From Kingdonia uniflora (taxonomy: Eukaryota; Streptophyta; Magnoliopsida; Ranunculales; Circaeasteraceae): a DNA stretch of 64,000 nucleotides. The notes beneath the pieces were generated by a model. The model saw only the letters and a list, made by a program, of their open reading frames with translations. It was not told where the DNA came from and did no database searches. The position numbers and the translations under genes were made by a program. Below are positions 10,409 to 21,149 of the stretch, in pieces (position 1 is the stretch's first letter; each line of letters opens with the position of its first letter). The DNA lies in NCBI GenBank assembly GCA_014058105.1, contig JACGCM010002752.1, forward strand, positions 1,116,001 to 1,180,000. Reading direction: 5' to 3'.

Positions 10409-11831
10409 CTAAAGTGCGTTTTATTGATATGCTATTTTAAGTTAATTTTTCTTTCTTTTATGTTATTTTTAAAAATTTTATATAGTAAATAGTATTATAG
10501 TGACCTGTAATAGCATATAGTATTTCTATTATTATCGTTTCTCTAGTTTAGTTTTAAAAAAAAATAATTGAGTTTTTGGCGCTACAATAGCTTTGAAGTT
10601 TGTCCCTGAATGTTTCACCATTTTTGATCTTCTATACTACATATTTGGGGGAAATATTTGTTACGAAAGTTTTAGATAATTTAAAATCCTTTCCGAATTG
10701 TTATAGATCATATTTTTCTGTCATTTCGTTTGTGAGTTACAGCGTTTTGAAAAAATAGTACAAAAACAGTCTCCCTTAAGGACGCCGCTATACATTCATC
10801 ATCTGTTTTGAGCATTAGAGAAGCTAAATTATAGAAAACTTCCTTCTTGAAGATTTTTCCTTTCTGAGTTATTTTTCCAAATTAATATTATTGAATATTC
10901 TCTCTCAATTAAGTTGAAAGATATGTGCATTTAAAAATCAGGACATCATAAACTACAATAAACTTAGAAATTGAATTAATATTGTTGTCGCAAGTTCACT
11001 AATCTTTTTTCTCTTGTTTTACAGGATAGTCACAAAGTTGGAAACGAGACGGACAATACGTAAAGCTGAAAACATCATCAAATCCATCCTTCTTGTTCCC
11101 CCAACTGAAGGAGCACTTCCTTCTATCGCCCTCTAAGTGAAGGGGCGACCACAGCTACACCAGGAAACACTTCCCGTAGGTTGGTACTTCCCAAAACTTG
11201 ACATCTAGAAGGGGTTCATATCTGCTCTTCCCCGGCACTAGGATCATAAAGTCGTGTGGACTGTGCAAATACACGCTGCTCTAATAAAAAATTTGCTGCG
11301 GTTAGATTGACCTATTGCTGTGTTTAATATTCTTTTTCATTCCAACATTAGTAAAGGTAAAAACTGTTAGAGACTTGCGGGATTTTATCACCCAAAAAGA
11401 TCTCTAACAAGTGGGACCACCCATTAGGGATACAAAGAAATTCGTATCACACAAAAATTGAACGTCCCCGACCTCAAAATAACTGTTAATAAAAAAGAGT
11501 AGCAAGATTCCCATGGGATTTCATCACCCAACGGATAGGAGTACCGGACCGGGGTACAAACACGGGTTCATAGGATACGGCCCCAGCCTAGCGCCGTAAA
11601 ATACTGGTTGTAGGTTTGCGACGTCACCGTTTCGAGTACTGACGTACGATAAGGCGACTCGCTCGGGCATGAGGACTAAACATCTACTTTAAGTTGGTAC
11701 TAGCATAGTGATGCAGGGGAGTATAGGAACCAAAGCCTTTTGCCATCCTACCCATTTTGAACATAGAAGAATATAGGGGAGACCTAATTATTACTTCTAA
11801 AAAATGTTGATGTGCTAGAGTTTAGGCTTGA
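10409..11831 (+). other. Element B untranslated leader
   Basis: 1.4 kb with no supported ORF. The stretch at about 11510-11600 ('gggatttcatcaccc' and 'gtaccggaccggggta') resembles the leader of element C at about 50700-50790 on the - strand ('gggatttcatcacccg'). This suggests conserved leader or packaging sequence shared by the two elements. Confidence 0.5.
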
Positions 11832-13538
11832 TTGGATATTTATTGTATTGGGTGTTGCTTTTATTTCAAAATATCATACATGCAAGAACATTGGAATCCT
11901 TACAGCTCACAATTTGACATCCCGCAACAACCTCATAATCATTTTCAATCATGGGATCACCAAAAATCTCAATACACGGAACCTTTCCAATCTCATTCAT
12001 ATATGCAGGCCCATCAGTCCGTTCAGTCATTCAATCAGTTCCCACCCGCTCTACCCAAACTATCTTTGGAAGATACCCTTGCTCTCTTCATGCAACAATC
12101 AATGGAAAGTCAAAAACAAGTATTACAATTTCAGCAATAAATGATGCAATTCCAATAACAGACATTGGTTAATCAAACTTCTACGACCCAATCTATTTCT
12201 AGATTAGAGACTCAGATAACTCAGTTGTCAACTGCGTGGTGTGAAATAGAACATGAAAAACATCTAAACAATGAAGAAGAACAATCCGAAGTTAAATCCC
12301 CTTGTGATTTTGAAATGGATGAATTCAAGCGTAATCAAGGAATGTTTTCTCCGTGGGGTGAATGGATACCATATTGTGAGACAGATTTAGAAGATGAACA
12401 TTTTAAGGTCGACGATCCTATGTCACAAGAAGATCTTGAAGAAGCCTTTCAAATTCAACCATCGATGTCACCATCCATCATTTTATTTGTTAACCCAATA
12501 AATTGTTTCGAGGAAACTATGACTGAGACTGAATATTTTTCCCTCTCCTCTAATAATTTTTCTGACGATGATGATGAAGAGATAAAATATTAATATATGG
12601 AATCACCATCTCATTATACGATAATTTGCGAGGAATTTGTAGATGATGATATTTGTACCAAAGTCAAGAAATTAGAAATTGTTGAACCTGTTGCTGATGT
12701 TATGAACTTGTCATTTCCTTCTCAGTCTGCTTATGAGTCACCACAGCCTTGCCTTGAGCCGCGTCCACCTGACACAAATTACAATGTTGGAAACCAGTAG
12801 GTGGACGACCCTTCTTTACAGGATATACCACTATTATTAGGGGCTGATTCTGTTTTGGTTACTCATTCACCAACCGCATCTATAGCTATGCCTACATCTC
12901 TATTTCACAAGCCTAATGGGGGTACCATGACCATAAATGATTTTGAGGACTTGTACGGAGATAATTTTTGTTGTATTTCAATTAATGAATGTTTAAATTA
13001 TTTTGAGGACTCGAATGATCCTGAGATTTGTAAAATGGTACAATCATTAACATCTAAAAATATGTTTCAACTTGGCCATGTCCCTAAGCCAATGAATATC
13101 CACGTCAATGGTCAGGATGAGTCCCTTGAGATAAGTTATGATTTTAAGCACATAAATTTTAAATGTTTATTAGAGTCAATTGTTCCGCGATCCCCACATC
13201 CACAAATATATTATATAGTTTTTCTTCTACTAAAAGAAAACATCTTTTTGAAAAATTACAATTTTGGGGATGTCTCACGGACTTGTTTTGTAAGAACCAC
13301 CTATCACATTTTTTGGAATATCAACGATAACATGGGGGTTTTGAAAATTTTCAAAGAAAATATCTTTCCAGGAAAATCGAGTTTTGAATCTAGTACATTT
13401 TCGGGGATGAATACTTGTATACCAATCTTCTTATTTACTGCAACATGTAGTAATCATATGATTGTATTAAAAATTCTAAAGGAAAATATGTTCCCTGGTA
13501 TGTATTTGCTTTATCTTGGAGAAAATAGTTTTTCTTGA
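11832..13538 (+). pseudogene. Element B single long ORF (569 codons) of unknown function, four in-frame stops
   Basis: One frame is open from 11832 to 13538 except for stops at 12138, 12156, 12591 and 12798. Those at 12138, 12156 and 12798 sit in Gln-rich context and look like Gln codons turned into stops. The N-terminal 140 residues are Gln-rich: 'FMQQSMESQKQVLQFQQ', then 'QSISRLETQITQLST'. This matches the gag C-terminal segment of element C ('QSMSRIETSITQLASG'). After that the protein is acidic ('FSDDDDEEIKY', 'DLEDEHFKVDD') and unlike gag or pol. The C-terminal third repeats a motif near 'LKIxKENxFPG' (about 13335-13380 and 13468-13505). I do not recognise a family. The ORF start is uncertain. 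Confidence 0.6.
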
Positions 13539-15138
13539 TTTGTCTAAAATTTTCAACTTGGAATCATCAAATAATAGGCAAAGTTATTATAAAAAATCTT
13601 TTTCATAGAGAATCAGCTTTAAACTCTCTTTAGTTTTTATATAATATATCTGCCCAATTAAGGGCTAATATTAATGATCACCATTCATGTGTTATCTGGT
13701 TTTTGAAAGAGAATTTGTAACCAGGATAATACATCACCTTTTCAACTTCGTACCCTTCCAGACATATTGAAAATTTTAAGTTTGGGGGTACATTCGTCTG
13801 GATGAAGACAGTAAACTTAGCACTTCTTGGGAGGCAATCCATGACACATTCAGGTGAGAAATTCTAGTTTTTATTGCTCCATTTTTTTTATGCTCTCAAA
13901 CATTGAGGGAAATGTTTCATTTAAGTTTGGGGGTAGGAAACCATTTCTTTAAATATTTTTTGAAGAAAAGTGAAATAATGGCACTTTGGCAATGCATGAT
14001 ATATTTTTGACGAATTTCCAAACAATTAAACTGATTTTACCTTGACATAAATATTATGGAAAAACTTAAATTTTGAAATTGTACCGAGTATACAATAAAA
14101 TATTTTGGAATATCTTAAGCTTGATGTACTATCTTTTTATTAGCGACTAATTCAAGTTAAATTTGGCATATTTTGAAAATGAGCACTTCATTGCAGTTTT
14201 GCAATTAATACCTTTAATAGATATTTGCTCAGTATAAGGAAAATTTAGCATTTATGTTAGGAATAGTTTGCTACAAGGGAGACAACTGCCTGAGAATAAG
14301 TTTATTCCTAAGAAAATAATAATAAATAAGCCAAATATGCTCTAAAAACTTTCACGCTGCAAGGCTACTCGCATGATTAAGAACTGAAAGAGGAAAATTT
14401 TTACCAATCTCGAGTTTGACCATGAACTATGTGAAATGAGCACAAGAAAATATAACTTATGAGGATCCTAAGTCTAGGTCATGATGGGGCACCACACCCT
14501 GGCAACCTTACCCAACTGGCAGGGATTGCCGACCGAAATCTCCTTGTTACGGATGCCTCACTAAGAAACAAAATACTCAAAAGAAAAGGCTTACAAAAGA
14601 AAAAGAAAAAAAAGTAAAATTCTATGAAGACGAATTGACTAAGGCACTTGTCGAACTGACCGTTGAATTTATTCCAGTGAGAACTAGACTACCAAAAACT
14701 GAGTAAATTATTCTAGACAACGTATTAGGTGATAAAAATATTTTCATTGTACACTCAAATATAGCTAAAGCAAAATACTTGAATCTCTTTCTAATTTTGA
14801 GGTAGTACCTCTAGTTTCGGATAAGCTTAAAATATTTTTTAATATACTCGGGAGAATAACAAGTTTAAGGATTTTTTTATTGGTATATTTTTGTCACAAC
14901 TAAGTAAGGTTAAGTTCACAGGAAATGATTCATGTGTATTCTAGAATTGTTTAAAATGTCATTATTGACTTTTGTGGGCATAGTCACTGCAAACCCTCAT
15001 GAGACAATACTCGTCCACCAGGCTAAGCCTGGGGGTTTAACGACTTGTTGCATACGTTAAATGCAACCGCGTAATAGGCAAAAATGGTTTTTGCTTACTT
15101 TTGCTCGAGGACTAGCAAAATATAAGTTTAGGGGTATT
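13539..15138 (+). other. Element B 3' non-coding region
   Basis: No ORF is supported. From about 14440 the sequence parallels the 3' region of element C: a 'ggcaaccttacccaactggc' block, a 'cccataaaagtcaat'-type block, and 'gcatacgttaaatgcaa' near the 3' LTR. The region ends in the polypurine tract. Confidence 0.55.
15124..15138 (+). promoter_or_regulatory. Element B polypurine tract
   Basis: AAGTTTAGGGGTATT directly precedes the 3' LTR start TGATAGAC. Element C has 'aaatttgggggtatt' at the equivalent place. This purine-rich tract primes second-strand DNA synthesis. Confidence 0.7.
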
Positions 15139-16249
15139 TGATAGACACGTAATATTTACGTGAACAACTCCTAAATTTATATCTACCTAGTTATTTATTA
15201 AATAAATGTGACAATAATAGTGCTTTAGTTTGTATTTACAGAAATCGGTCATATGATAAAAAAAATTGTTCAATTTTTTGATTTTTAACGAAGATCAAGG
15301 GTGATACACTCCAACAATGATTCTCATTTGAAGTTGTCAACCAAAGGCCCATGCATGGAAGCCCATTGAAGAGAATTAGATATATATATATTATTCTCAT
15401 GAGTTGTAATGCATGATTTTAGGCATTGTTTAGAGGATTTTATATTAATGGTGATTTTTAGTAACCTTTCATATACTATATAAGTAGGAGGGGATTCCTA
15501 TCCATGAGGGATCATCTTGGAGAGTGTAAATTAAAGTTCATAGCAATAAAGCTTATTTTTTCTCTTTTTCTTATCTTTTACTTTTTTCGTAGTAATAGTA
15601 GTATGGCAATGATCAAAGGGATGAGTAGCTAATCGTCTTAGCCAAGGCTAGAGGAAGCTTCACCCAATGTAGCCTTAGTGTAGATTGTGTAGCTTAGTTT
15701 GAGTAATTACTTTGTCTTTATCCCGGAATATTGCATATTTGTATTCCTTTATCCTAGGCTTGACCATAGCTAGGATTAGGAGGAATAAGGAATATAAGTA
15801 ACCATCTTGTTTGACCATAACAAGATAGGTTAGGAACATAGAGAAGAGAACATAATCCATGCTTATCAACCGGACCATAGTTGAATAAGTTGGTTTATGG
15901 ATAGCTCCCAATTACTAAATCTCTTGTATCTTTTGATGTATTGCATATGCCTGACCAAAGATATGCGATACGGGAACTCGTAATTTACTTTAATTATTTA
16001 TGCTATCTAACGGTTATAAAGGGTGGGGTAGAATCGACGCCTTGGTTTCCACTCTAATTTATCTTGTAATTTGTTTCGTTCTCCTTTTTATTTTAAAACC
16101 TACCCAAACTCGTTGTTATTGTATAAAACTAGTAGCTCGAAGTATAATTCTTACCACAAGTCTCTTGGGATACGACCCCGCTTTCCTTTGTACTCAACGG
16201 TATACCGTGCACTTGCGGGTCTTTTAAGACGTCGGTTCATAATCGATCA
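15139..16249 (+). repeat. Element B 3' LTR
   Basis: Direct repeat of 9275-10384. It starts TGATAGACACG and ends TAATCGATCA, followed at once by the CCTGC duplication. Length 1111 bp. Confidence 0.95.
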
Positions 16250-16254
16250 CCTGC
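16250..16254 (+). other. Target-site duplication of element B, right copy (CCTGC)
   Basis: Exact repeat of 9270-9274. The sequence after it resumes element A. Confidence 0.93.
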
Positions 16255-16689
16255 AGGGTACTCTGCCCTAGGTTCTGTACAGTTTCTGACATACCAACTG
16301 TTGGGACTGTCAGTTTTGACAGTCGAAGCTAATCGACCTTTAAAAATACCTTCCCTTCTACCTCAAATTATCGTCTACATCACGTCTAAAACATGCGTCT
16401 ACAGATAGCCTGATATTCGATTTCAAAATATGCCTGTCATTCGATCTCTTTCATGTTCGACATTCGACAAGCTATTTTCGCGCTTAAATTACTTTCGAGT
16501 ATTATAATGATCTTACTTACACACAGATAATTCAGTACCTTACTTCGACAGTTATCTTATGGATTTTCAAGTTTATTTAGGCCAGACGCCCTTACACCGA
16601 AACATAGAAGAAAATAATAAAAAAAACTACAAACATCCCTCCCTACCATCCTATACCCATACATTTACCACAGTAAAGGAGCCCCTATT

Positions 16690-17015
16690 TGCAGGCGGGA
16701 TAGTACTTTAAGAACCCAACTTCAGCATCTTCCTTGTCCACCACCTCCTCCGCTAAGTACTCCAGGAAGGCGAACCGGTCACTAGGAAGCAGGCTCATCA
16801 TTTGGAGCACCCTCTACCAGTACGCATAAGGCATCCCACTAATGGGTTTCCCTGGCTTCAGTTCAAACATATCCGGCATAATCCAATCCAGGCCTCGATC
16901 ACCAAAAAGCCTTTGCTTCAGCTCGAGGGTCTTTTCCTATATACGAAGGTCCCTTGCAGCGACTCATTTCTAGTACTTGGCGTTAGGCGTATCTCCACTA
17001 CTTTGGGATGAAGAT
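16690..17015 (-). pseudogene. Small antisense ORF of element A, copy 1
   Basis: On the - strand the reading gives 'LKQRLFGDRGLDWIMPD', then 'ELKPGKPISGMPYAYW', then 'RFAFLEYLAEEVVDKED'. The same sequence of motifs occurs in three further copies (17690-18032, 19060-19327, 19885-20205). Copy 1 is most like copy 4; the two share long flanks on both sides, including 'cccttacacc' followed by 'actacaaaca'. Several stops interrupt it. The predicted product is about 100 residues; I do not recognise a family. Confidence 0.5.
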
Positions 17016-17659
17016 GAAAACAAATTTAAACAGAGAAAGTGCAGATGTACAAAATTCTCTCAAAACACCCTACTTATACTAGAAGGCAGGTGCATTTAAA
17101 CCCTCCTTAATCTGCACCTACATCCATCACAGTATTTAAACGTTCCTCTCGTAATCTCAGCAGTCAAACCATTTCAAATTCCCAGACTCAACCATTTTAT
17201 CAGCATACACATCAAACACCTATTTTCAAGATTTTACAGTCGACACATCCCTGGTCTCAAACCCTCAACTCCTTTATGCCTTCTTCTACAATACTTTCAA
17301 TACATACTTCGAACTTCGAGAATTTAGATTCAATTATTCCAGGTCGAATATTAACCAATGCCTTCGATAACTACATGGCAATTCGAAGTATTTTTTCCCT
17401 TACAGATTACTATGCCTATTATTTATTCTTCGTTCGAAATTGGACATTTGATCCCACGCCTACAATCTATTCATCTGCCATATTTACCATATACAAAAAT
17501 ACATAATTTCAATAAAGCGCTGTTCTCATTCCATTTTGTCGACCATAAAAAAGAAGAAGAGAGGACAGTAGGGAAGAAGAGAAAAATCTACAAACATCAA
17601 CAAAAGCAACAAACAGAAATGGAAACCTTCAAATACAGTCATACAAAAAATAACAAAAC

Positions 17660-18035
17660 CAATCATCACCACCACCCTTCCACAACCTTATGGAGAACCC
17701 ACCCTATTTTCAGACGGGCCAGATCGTCCCGTCAAGCCCTGATCCTCCACCAGCTGATCTTCTTACTGTACAAGACGCTCGGCCAAAGCCGACAGGAAGA
17801 GATAGCATTTTTCTGCAGCTGTGAACTTCCACTGTATTAATCCCCACAAGTACGCATAGGATTGCCCGTTGATCGGTTCCCCAGGTTCCACCTCTACCAA
17901 GTCTGGCATGTTCCAGTCGAGCTCCTTGTCACCAAAGAAAATCATCTTCAGTTTAGCCATTTTCCGCCATATACAACGGTTTTTGGCGAAACCCATCCTT
18001 CTCTGATAACGAGTGCTGGGAGTGGTATCCATTCT
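17660..18035 (-). pseudogene. Small antisense ORF of element A, copy 2 (best preserved)
   Basis: Open from an ATG at about 18032 on the - strand. It reads 'MDTTPSTRYQRRMGFAKN', then 'KLKMIFFGDKELDWNMPD', then 'VEVEPGEPINGQSYAYLWG', then 'KFTAAEKCYLFLSALAERLV'. Thus it has a basic start, a conserved 'LDWxMPDLVELEPGE' block and an amphipathic end. It begins about 265 bp from the start of an LTR copy (18297) and runs away from it. Antisense transcription from the LTR side would therefore read it. The frame runs beyond 17763 for a few codons. No family recognised. Confidence 0.55.
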
Positions 18036-18296
18036 GTTTTCACGGAATGCAGAAGAAGAGAGTGAAGACGAAGAGTATACAGTGTTACCCCCCCACACAC
18101 ACATAAGCCATATTTATATCGTCATTAACAACATTTATTACTCCGTAATCACCACAACTTCGTAATTACCCTCTTTTATTACCCTTCTCGGAAATTAAAT
18201 ATACATCAGTCAACTGTTCGAATTCTAGCAACCAGCAATTTTTCTCAGCAAACTCCTCAACACCTATTTCCGATATCCTTGCTGAGAGAAGGAAAA
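18036..18296. other. Spacer between antisense copy 2 and LTR copy 1
   Basis: AT- and C-rich with 'ccatatttatatcgtc' at about 18108, which on the - strand could serve as a TATA-like region for copy 2. It ends in the purine-rich 'gagagaaggaaaa', a decayed polypurine tract just before the LTR copy. Confidence 0.4.
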
Positions 18297-19090
18297 TGCA
18301 CTAGCCTACTCGCAGCCTTCTAGCTCCAGTCGAACACTCGAAGGCTACTTCGAAGCCTACATGAATACCTCGAAGCCCACTCAACCCGTAAATAAGCCTT
18401 TCAAGACTACACAAAGAGAAATCCTCGACTATGAACAACCCTCGAAGACAAAGACAGATTTGTCAGTACATGAACTCCACATCAGCATTAGAAATACTTT
18501 GACCATAGTCGTACATGGTCGAAGGTAGATGTGTCAGATAAGCCAGCTCACTAAACAAGAACGGCGCCACTGTCGGTACTGACAACTACAGTGACAGAAC
18601 CAACAATGGTTACAGTGTCAGAGCACAGTGACAGAACCAATAATGGCTGTAGTGTTAGAGTACAGTGCTAGACTCAACATTTACGGTATCAACACCAACT
18701 CTGGGATACCCGCCTAATACACAGAGGATGCCCGGAGGATACACCTGTAATTTGACTTTCCTTGGTGACTCAGCCCTTCCTATGTTCTATAAATAGGAGG
18801 GAAGGGGAACCAAGGAGAGGGTTAGAAAATCTCTTCCCTGAACCCTTGAAGTTTACCTTCGATCACTCTGTAAATTATCCAGTACTTAAACCTTCGACTA
18901 CTCGACAGTAATATCAAATCTCTTAAAAATCTTTATCAGAGGTTATGGAGAGTCCCATTTTAGGCCTCCACGTAAGTATATTATCAGTAGGCTTTTAGTA
19001 TTATTGATTATATGCTTAAGCCCTTTGATAGAAGATAAATCCCGTGGTGTAAGAGCCAACTTCCCCTCCTTGCAATGTTAGTCCCCTACA
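18297..19090 (+). repeat. LTR copy 1 of the element A family
   Basis: It aligns with 20460-21149 in the same direction. Shared blocks: 'agcctactcgcagccttct' at the start, 'cctatgttctataaatagga' in the middle, 'gattatatgctt' and 'gtgtaagag' near the end. It begins TGCACTAGCC, ends about CCCCTACA, and is about 794 bp. No 5-bp duplication or primer site flanks it, so it is neither a clean solo LTR nor a clean 5' LTR. Confidence 0.75.
18788..18795 (+). promoter_or_regulatory. Putative TATA box of LTR copy 1
   Basis: TATAAATA within 'ttctataaataggaggg', about 490 bp into the LTR. It is conserved in LTR copy 2 (20862-20869) and closely similar to the element B promoter core. Confidence 0.6.
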
Positions 19091-19330
19091 GAGGTAACGT
19101 TCCTCGACCGTTGGAAACCTCCACTGCAACATTCCCCATAAATATGCATGCGACTGCCTGTTAATCAGCTCCCCAGGCTCAAGTTCGACCAGGTCTGGCA
19201 TGACTCAGTCCAAGCCTCTGGCGCCAAAGAACGTTATTTACAGTTCGGCCGCTTTCCACCCTATTCGATAGTCTTTGGCATGCCTCAACCTCCTCCGATA
19301 ACGAGTGTTGGGTGTGGTATCCATGATATT
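19060..19330 (-). pseudogene. Small antisense ORF of element A, copy 3
   Basis: On the - strand it contains 'MPDLVELEPGELINRQSHAY' and then 'LWGMLQWRFPTVEERYL'. It closely follows copy 2, including the downstream 'ccgataacgagtg' and 'ggtatccat' blocks on the + strand. Its 3' part runs into the end of LTR copy 1, so it is truncated by that junction. Confidence 0.5.
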
Positions 19331-19880
19331 TCACGTAATAAAAAAGAAGAAATTGAAGATGAAGAACTTACAAAATTACCTCTTGATAACCCATATTTAT
19401 ACCTTCATTCAACTCATTTATTATACCGTAATCTCCACTACCTCTTAATTTCCCTCCTTTATTACCTCACTCGGAACTGTAAACATTCTGCATTCAACCT
19501 CATAGCTTCCAAGATTCAAACCTTTCAGTCAACCTCTTGTGACCTTGATCATAAACCATCGCCTACGCTCTAACGTATTCGACACCTCGATCCATATTGT
19601 TTGACACTTCGATCTAGATTACAGTTTTCTAACGGTTGCTCCAAAATAAGTTTGACATTCGAGGAACCATCATCGTGCCTAAATTATTGCCATCTGCGTG
19701 TTTATTTCACTTACACACAAACAATTTGATATTCCAATTCGACAGTCATTTCATAAAACTCTAACTTCATTGGGGCTGATGCCCTTACACCAAAATAAAG
19801 CAAAAACAGTCAACATCAACAGAAAACTACAAACATTCCTACCTACAATCCCACGCCAATACTGTTACCACACCCAAGAA
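19331..19880. other. Spacer between antisense copies 3 and 4
   Basis: The first half matches the flank of copy 2 ('ccatatttat', 'taccgtaatc'). The second half matches the flank of copy 1 ('cttacacaca', 'cccttacacc'). The boundary between the two types lies near 19570. No other gene is seen. Confidence 0.45.
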
Positions 19881-19884
19881 GCCC

Positions 19885-20205
19885 CTACTTGCAGACGGGT
19901 CATTCCTTACAGAGCCTCGCCTCAGCATGATCATCCCTATACACCAGATCCTTAGCAATCGATTCAAGGAAAGAGAGCCAGTTGTTGGCGATTGGGCTCA
20001 ACCATTACAACGCCCTCCCCCAGTACGCATAAGACATCCCACTGATTGGTTCTTCTGGTTCCAGTTCAACCAAGTCGGGCATAACCCAATCAAGGTCTCG
20101 ATCACCAAAGAACCTCTGCTTTAGCTTGCGGGTCTTTTCCTAGATATAAAACTCTCTTTCTACCGTTATTTTCTGATACCTGGTGCTAGGAATGTTTCCA
20201 CTGCT
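19885..20205 (-). pseudogene. Small antisense ORF of element A, copy 4
   Basis: On the - strand it reads 'KLKQRFFGDRDLDWVMPD', then 'VELEPEEPISGMSYAYW', then 'NWLSFLESIAKDLVYRDD'. Stops interrupt it. It lies about 255 bp from the start of LTR copy 2 and points away from it, as copy 2 does with LTR copy 1. It is most like copy 1. Confidence 0.5.
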
Positions 20206-20445
20206 TTAGGAAGAAGAGCCAAACATTTTACAAGAAGGTGCAGATGTTTGAAGCTCTCTCAAAATACCCAACTTATACTTGATGGTTGATAGAGTTAAAT
20301 CCCTCGTTAATCACAACCTCCATTAATCACAGTCTTTAATTATCCTTCTCAGAATTGCAACAATCACCCAGTCAAATTTTCATCCTTCCCAAGCTCAACC
20401 GTTTTCTCAGCACGCGCCCTCCACACCAGTTTCTAAGGCCCCTAC

Positions 20446-20459
20446 TAAAAAGGGGCGAA
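20446..20459 (+). promoter_or_regulatory. Polypurine tract before LTR copy 2 of element A
   Basis: AAAAAGGGGCGAA runs directly into the LTR start TGTAGCAG. Element D has the related 'gcgagggggcga' followed by TGTAGGG. This supports LTR copy 2 as the true 3' LTR. Confidence 0.7.
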
Positions 20460-21149
20460 TGTAGCAGCCTACTCGCAGCCTTCTAGCTCCAGTCGAATAC
20501 TCAAAGGCTACATTAAAGCCTACCCGATGACCCAAAGCCTAATAAACTCATAATCAAGCCCTCTAAGACTATACGAATACTCGACTGAGAATAGGCTTCG
20601 ACCATGGCCGTACGTAGTCGAAGGAAAACATGTCAGACAACCAGCTTACCAGACAGAATGGCGGAACATGTCTCTCGACAACTATAGTATCAAATCCAAC
20701 AACCACAGTGTCAAAACCAATAAGCTACAGCATCAGAAACAGCAGCTACAGTGTCAGACCCGACAGTTACGACGTCAGAACCGACTCCGGGTATAAATCA
20801 GTTGTCTGGAGGATACTCTTATAATTTAACCTTTCATGATGACTCAGCCCGTCCTATGTTCTATAAATAGGAGGGAGGGGGAATTATGGAGAGGTTGGAA
20901 AAACTCTCTCCACGGACCTTGAATTTTACCTTTGAATACCCTATAATCATCTTGTATTCAAAACTTTGACTCCTCAATCTTTATATCAGTACTCATTGGA
21001 GCTCATGGAGTGACTCATTCTAGGCCTCCACACAAGTATATTACCAGTAGATTAGTGTTATTACTGATTATATGCTTGAATCCTTTGATTGATGATAAAA
21101 TTTGTAGTGTAAGAGTCAACTTCCTTCCCTACGAAGTTAGGCCCCTATA
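20460..21149 (+). repeat. LTR copy 2, probable 3' LTR of element A
   Basis: It begins TGTAGCAGCCTACTCGCAGC after a good polypurine tract and ends near CCCCTATA. It aligns with LTR copy 1 but is about 100 bp shorter. The region around 20690-20785 holds repeated 'acagtgtcaga'-like words; LTR copy 1 has a similar series at about 18590-18660. Confidence 0.75.
20862..20869 (+). promoter_or_regulatory. Putative TATA box of LTR copy 2
   Basis: TATAAATA in 'ttctataaataggaggg', at the position matching LTR copy 1. Confidence 0.6.

Larger units (their letters stand above)
9275..16249 (+). mobile_element. Element B: complete non-autonomous Athila-related LTR retrotransposon, 6975 bp, nested in element A
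   Basis: Two LTRs (9275-10384 and 15139-16249) begin TGATAG and end ATCGATCA. They are bounded by a perfect CCTGC duplication. A tRNA-Asp-type primer site follows the left LTR and a G-rich polypurine tract precedes the right LTR. No protease, RT, RNase H or integrase is present; the single long ORF (11832-13538) starts with a gag-C-terminus-like Gln-rich segment. The leader (about 11390-11650) and the 3' region (about 14440-15138) resemble those of the Athila element C, so B probably relies on Athila-type machinery. LTR divergence, about one base in ten over the first 200 bp, suggests an old insertion. Confidence 0.9.
1..21149 (+). mobile_element. Element A: decayed Tat-lineage Ty3/gypsy LTR retrotransposon, 5' end outside the window
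   Basis: Ordered gag, protease, RT/RNase H, a second RNase H and integrase remnants read on the + strand from 1 to about 5350. A tandem array, an antisense gene and LTR copies follow. The extra RNase H after the RT-linked one is a known hallmark of the Tat lineage (Tat/Ogre/Retand), as are long 3' regions with tandem repeats and extra ORFs. The element is split by element B at 9275-16249. The 5' LTR, primer site and the start of gag lie upstream of the window. Many stops and frameshifts show it is long dead. The right end is taken as the end of the second LTR copy; no target-site duplication can be tested because the left end is missing. Confidence 0.82.

Noticed and set aside
11080..11200. 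Conserved RNA structure or a tRNA in the leader of element B
   Set aside because: G+C-richer blocks are present, but no cloverleaf or clear stem could be drawn by eye.
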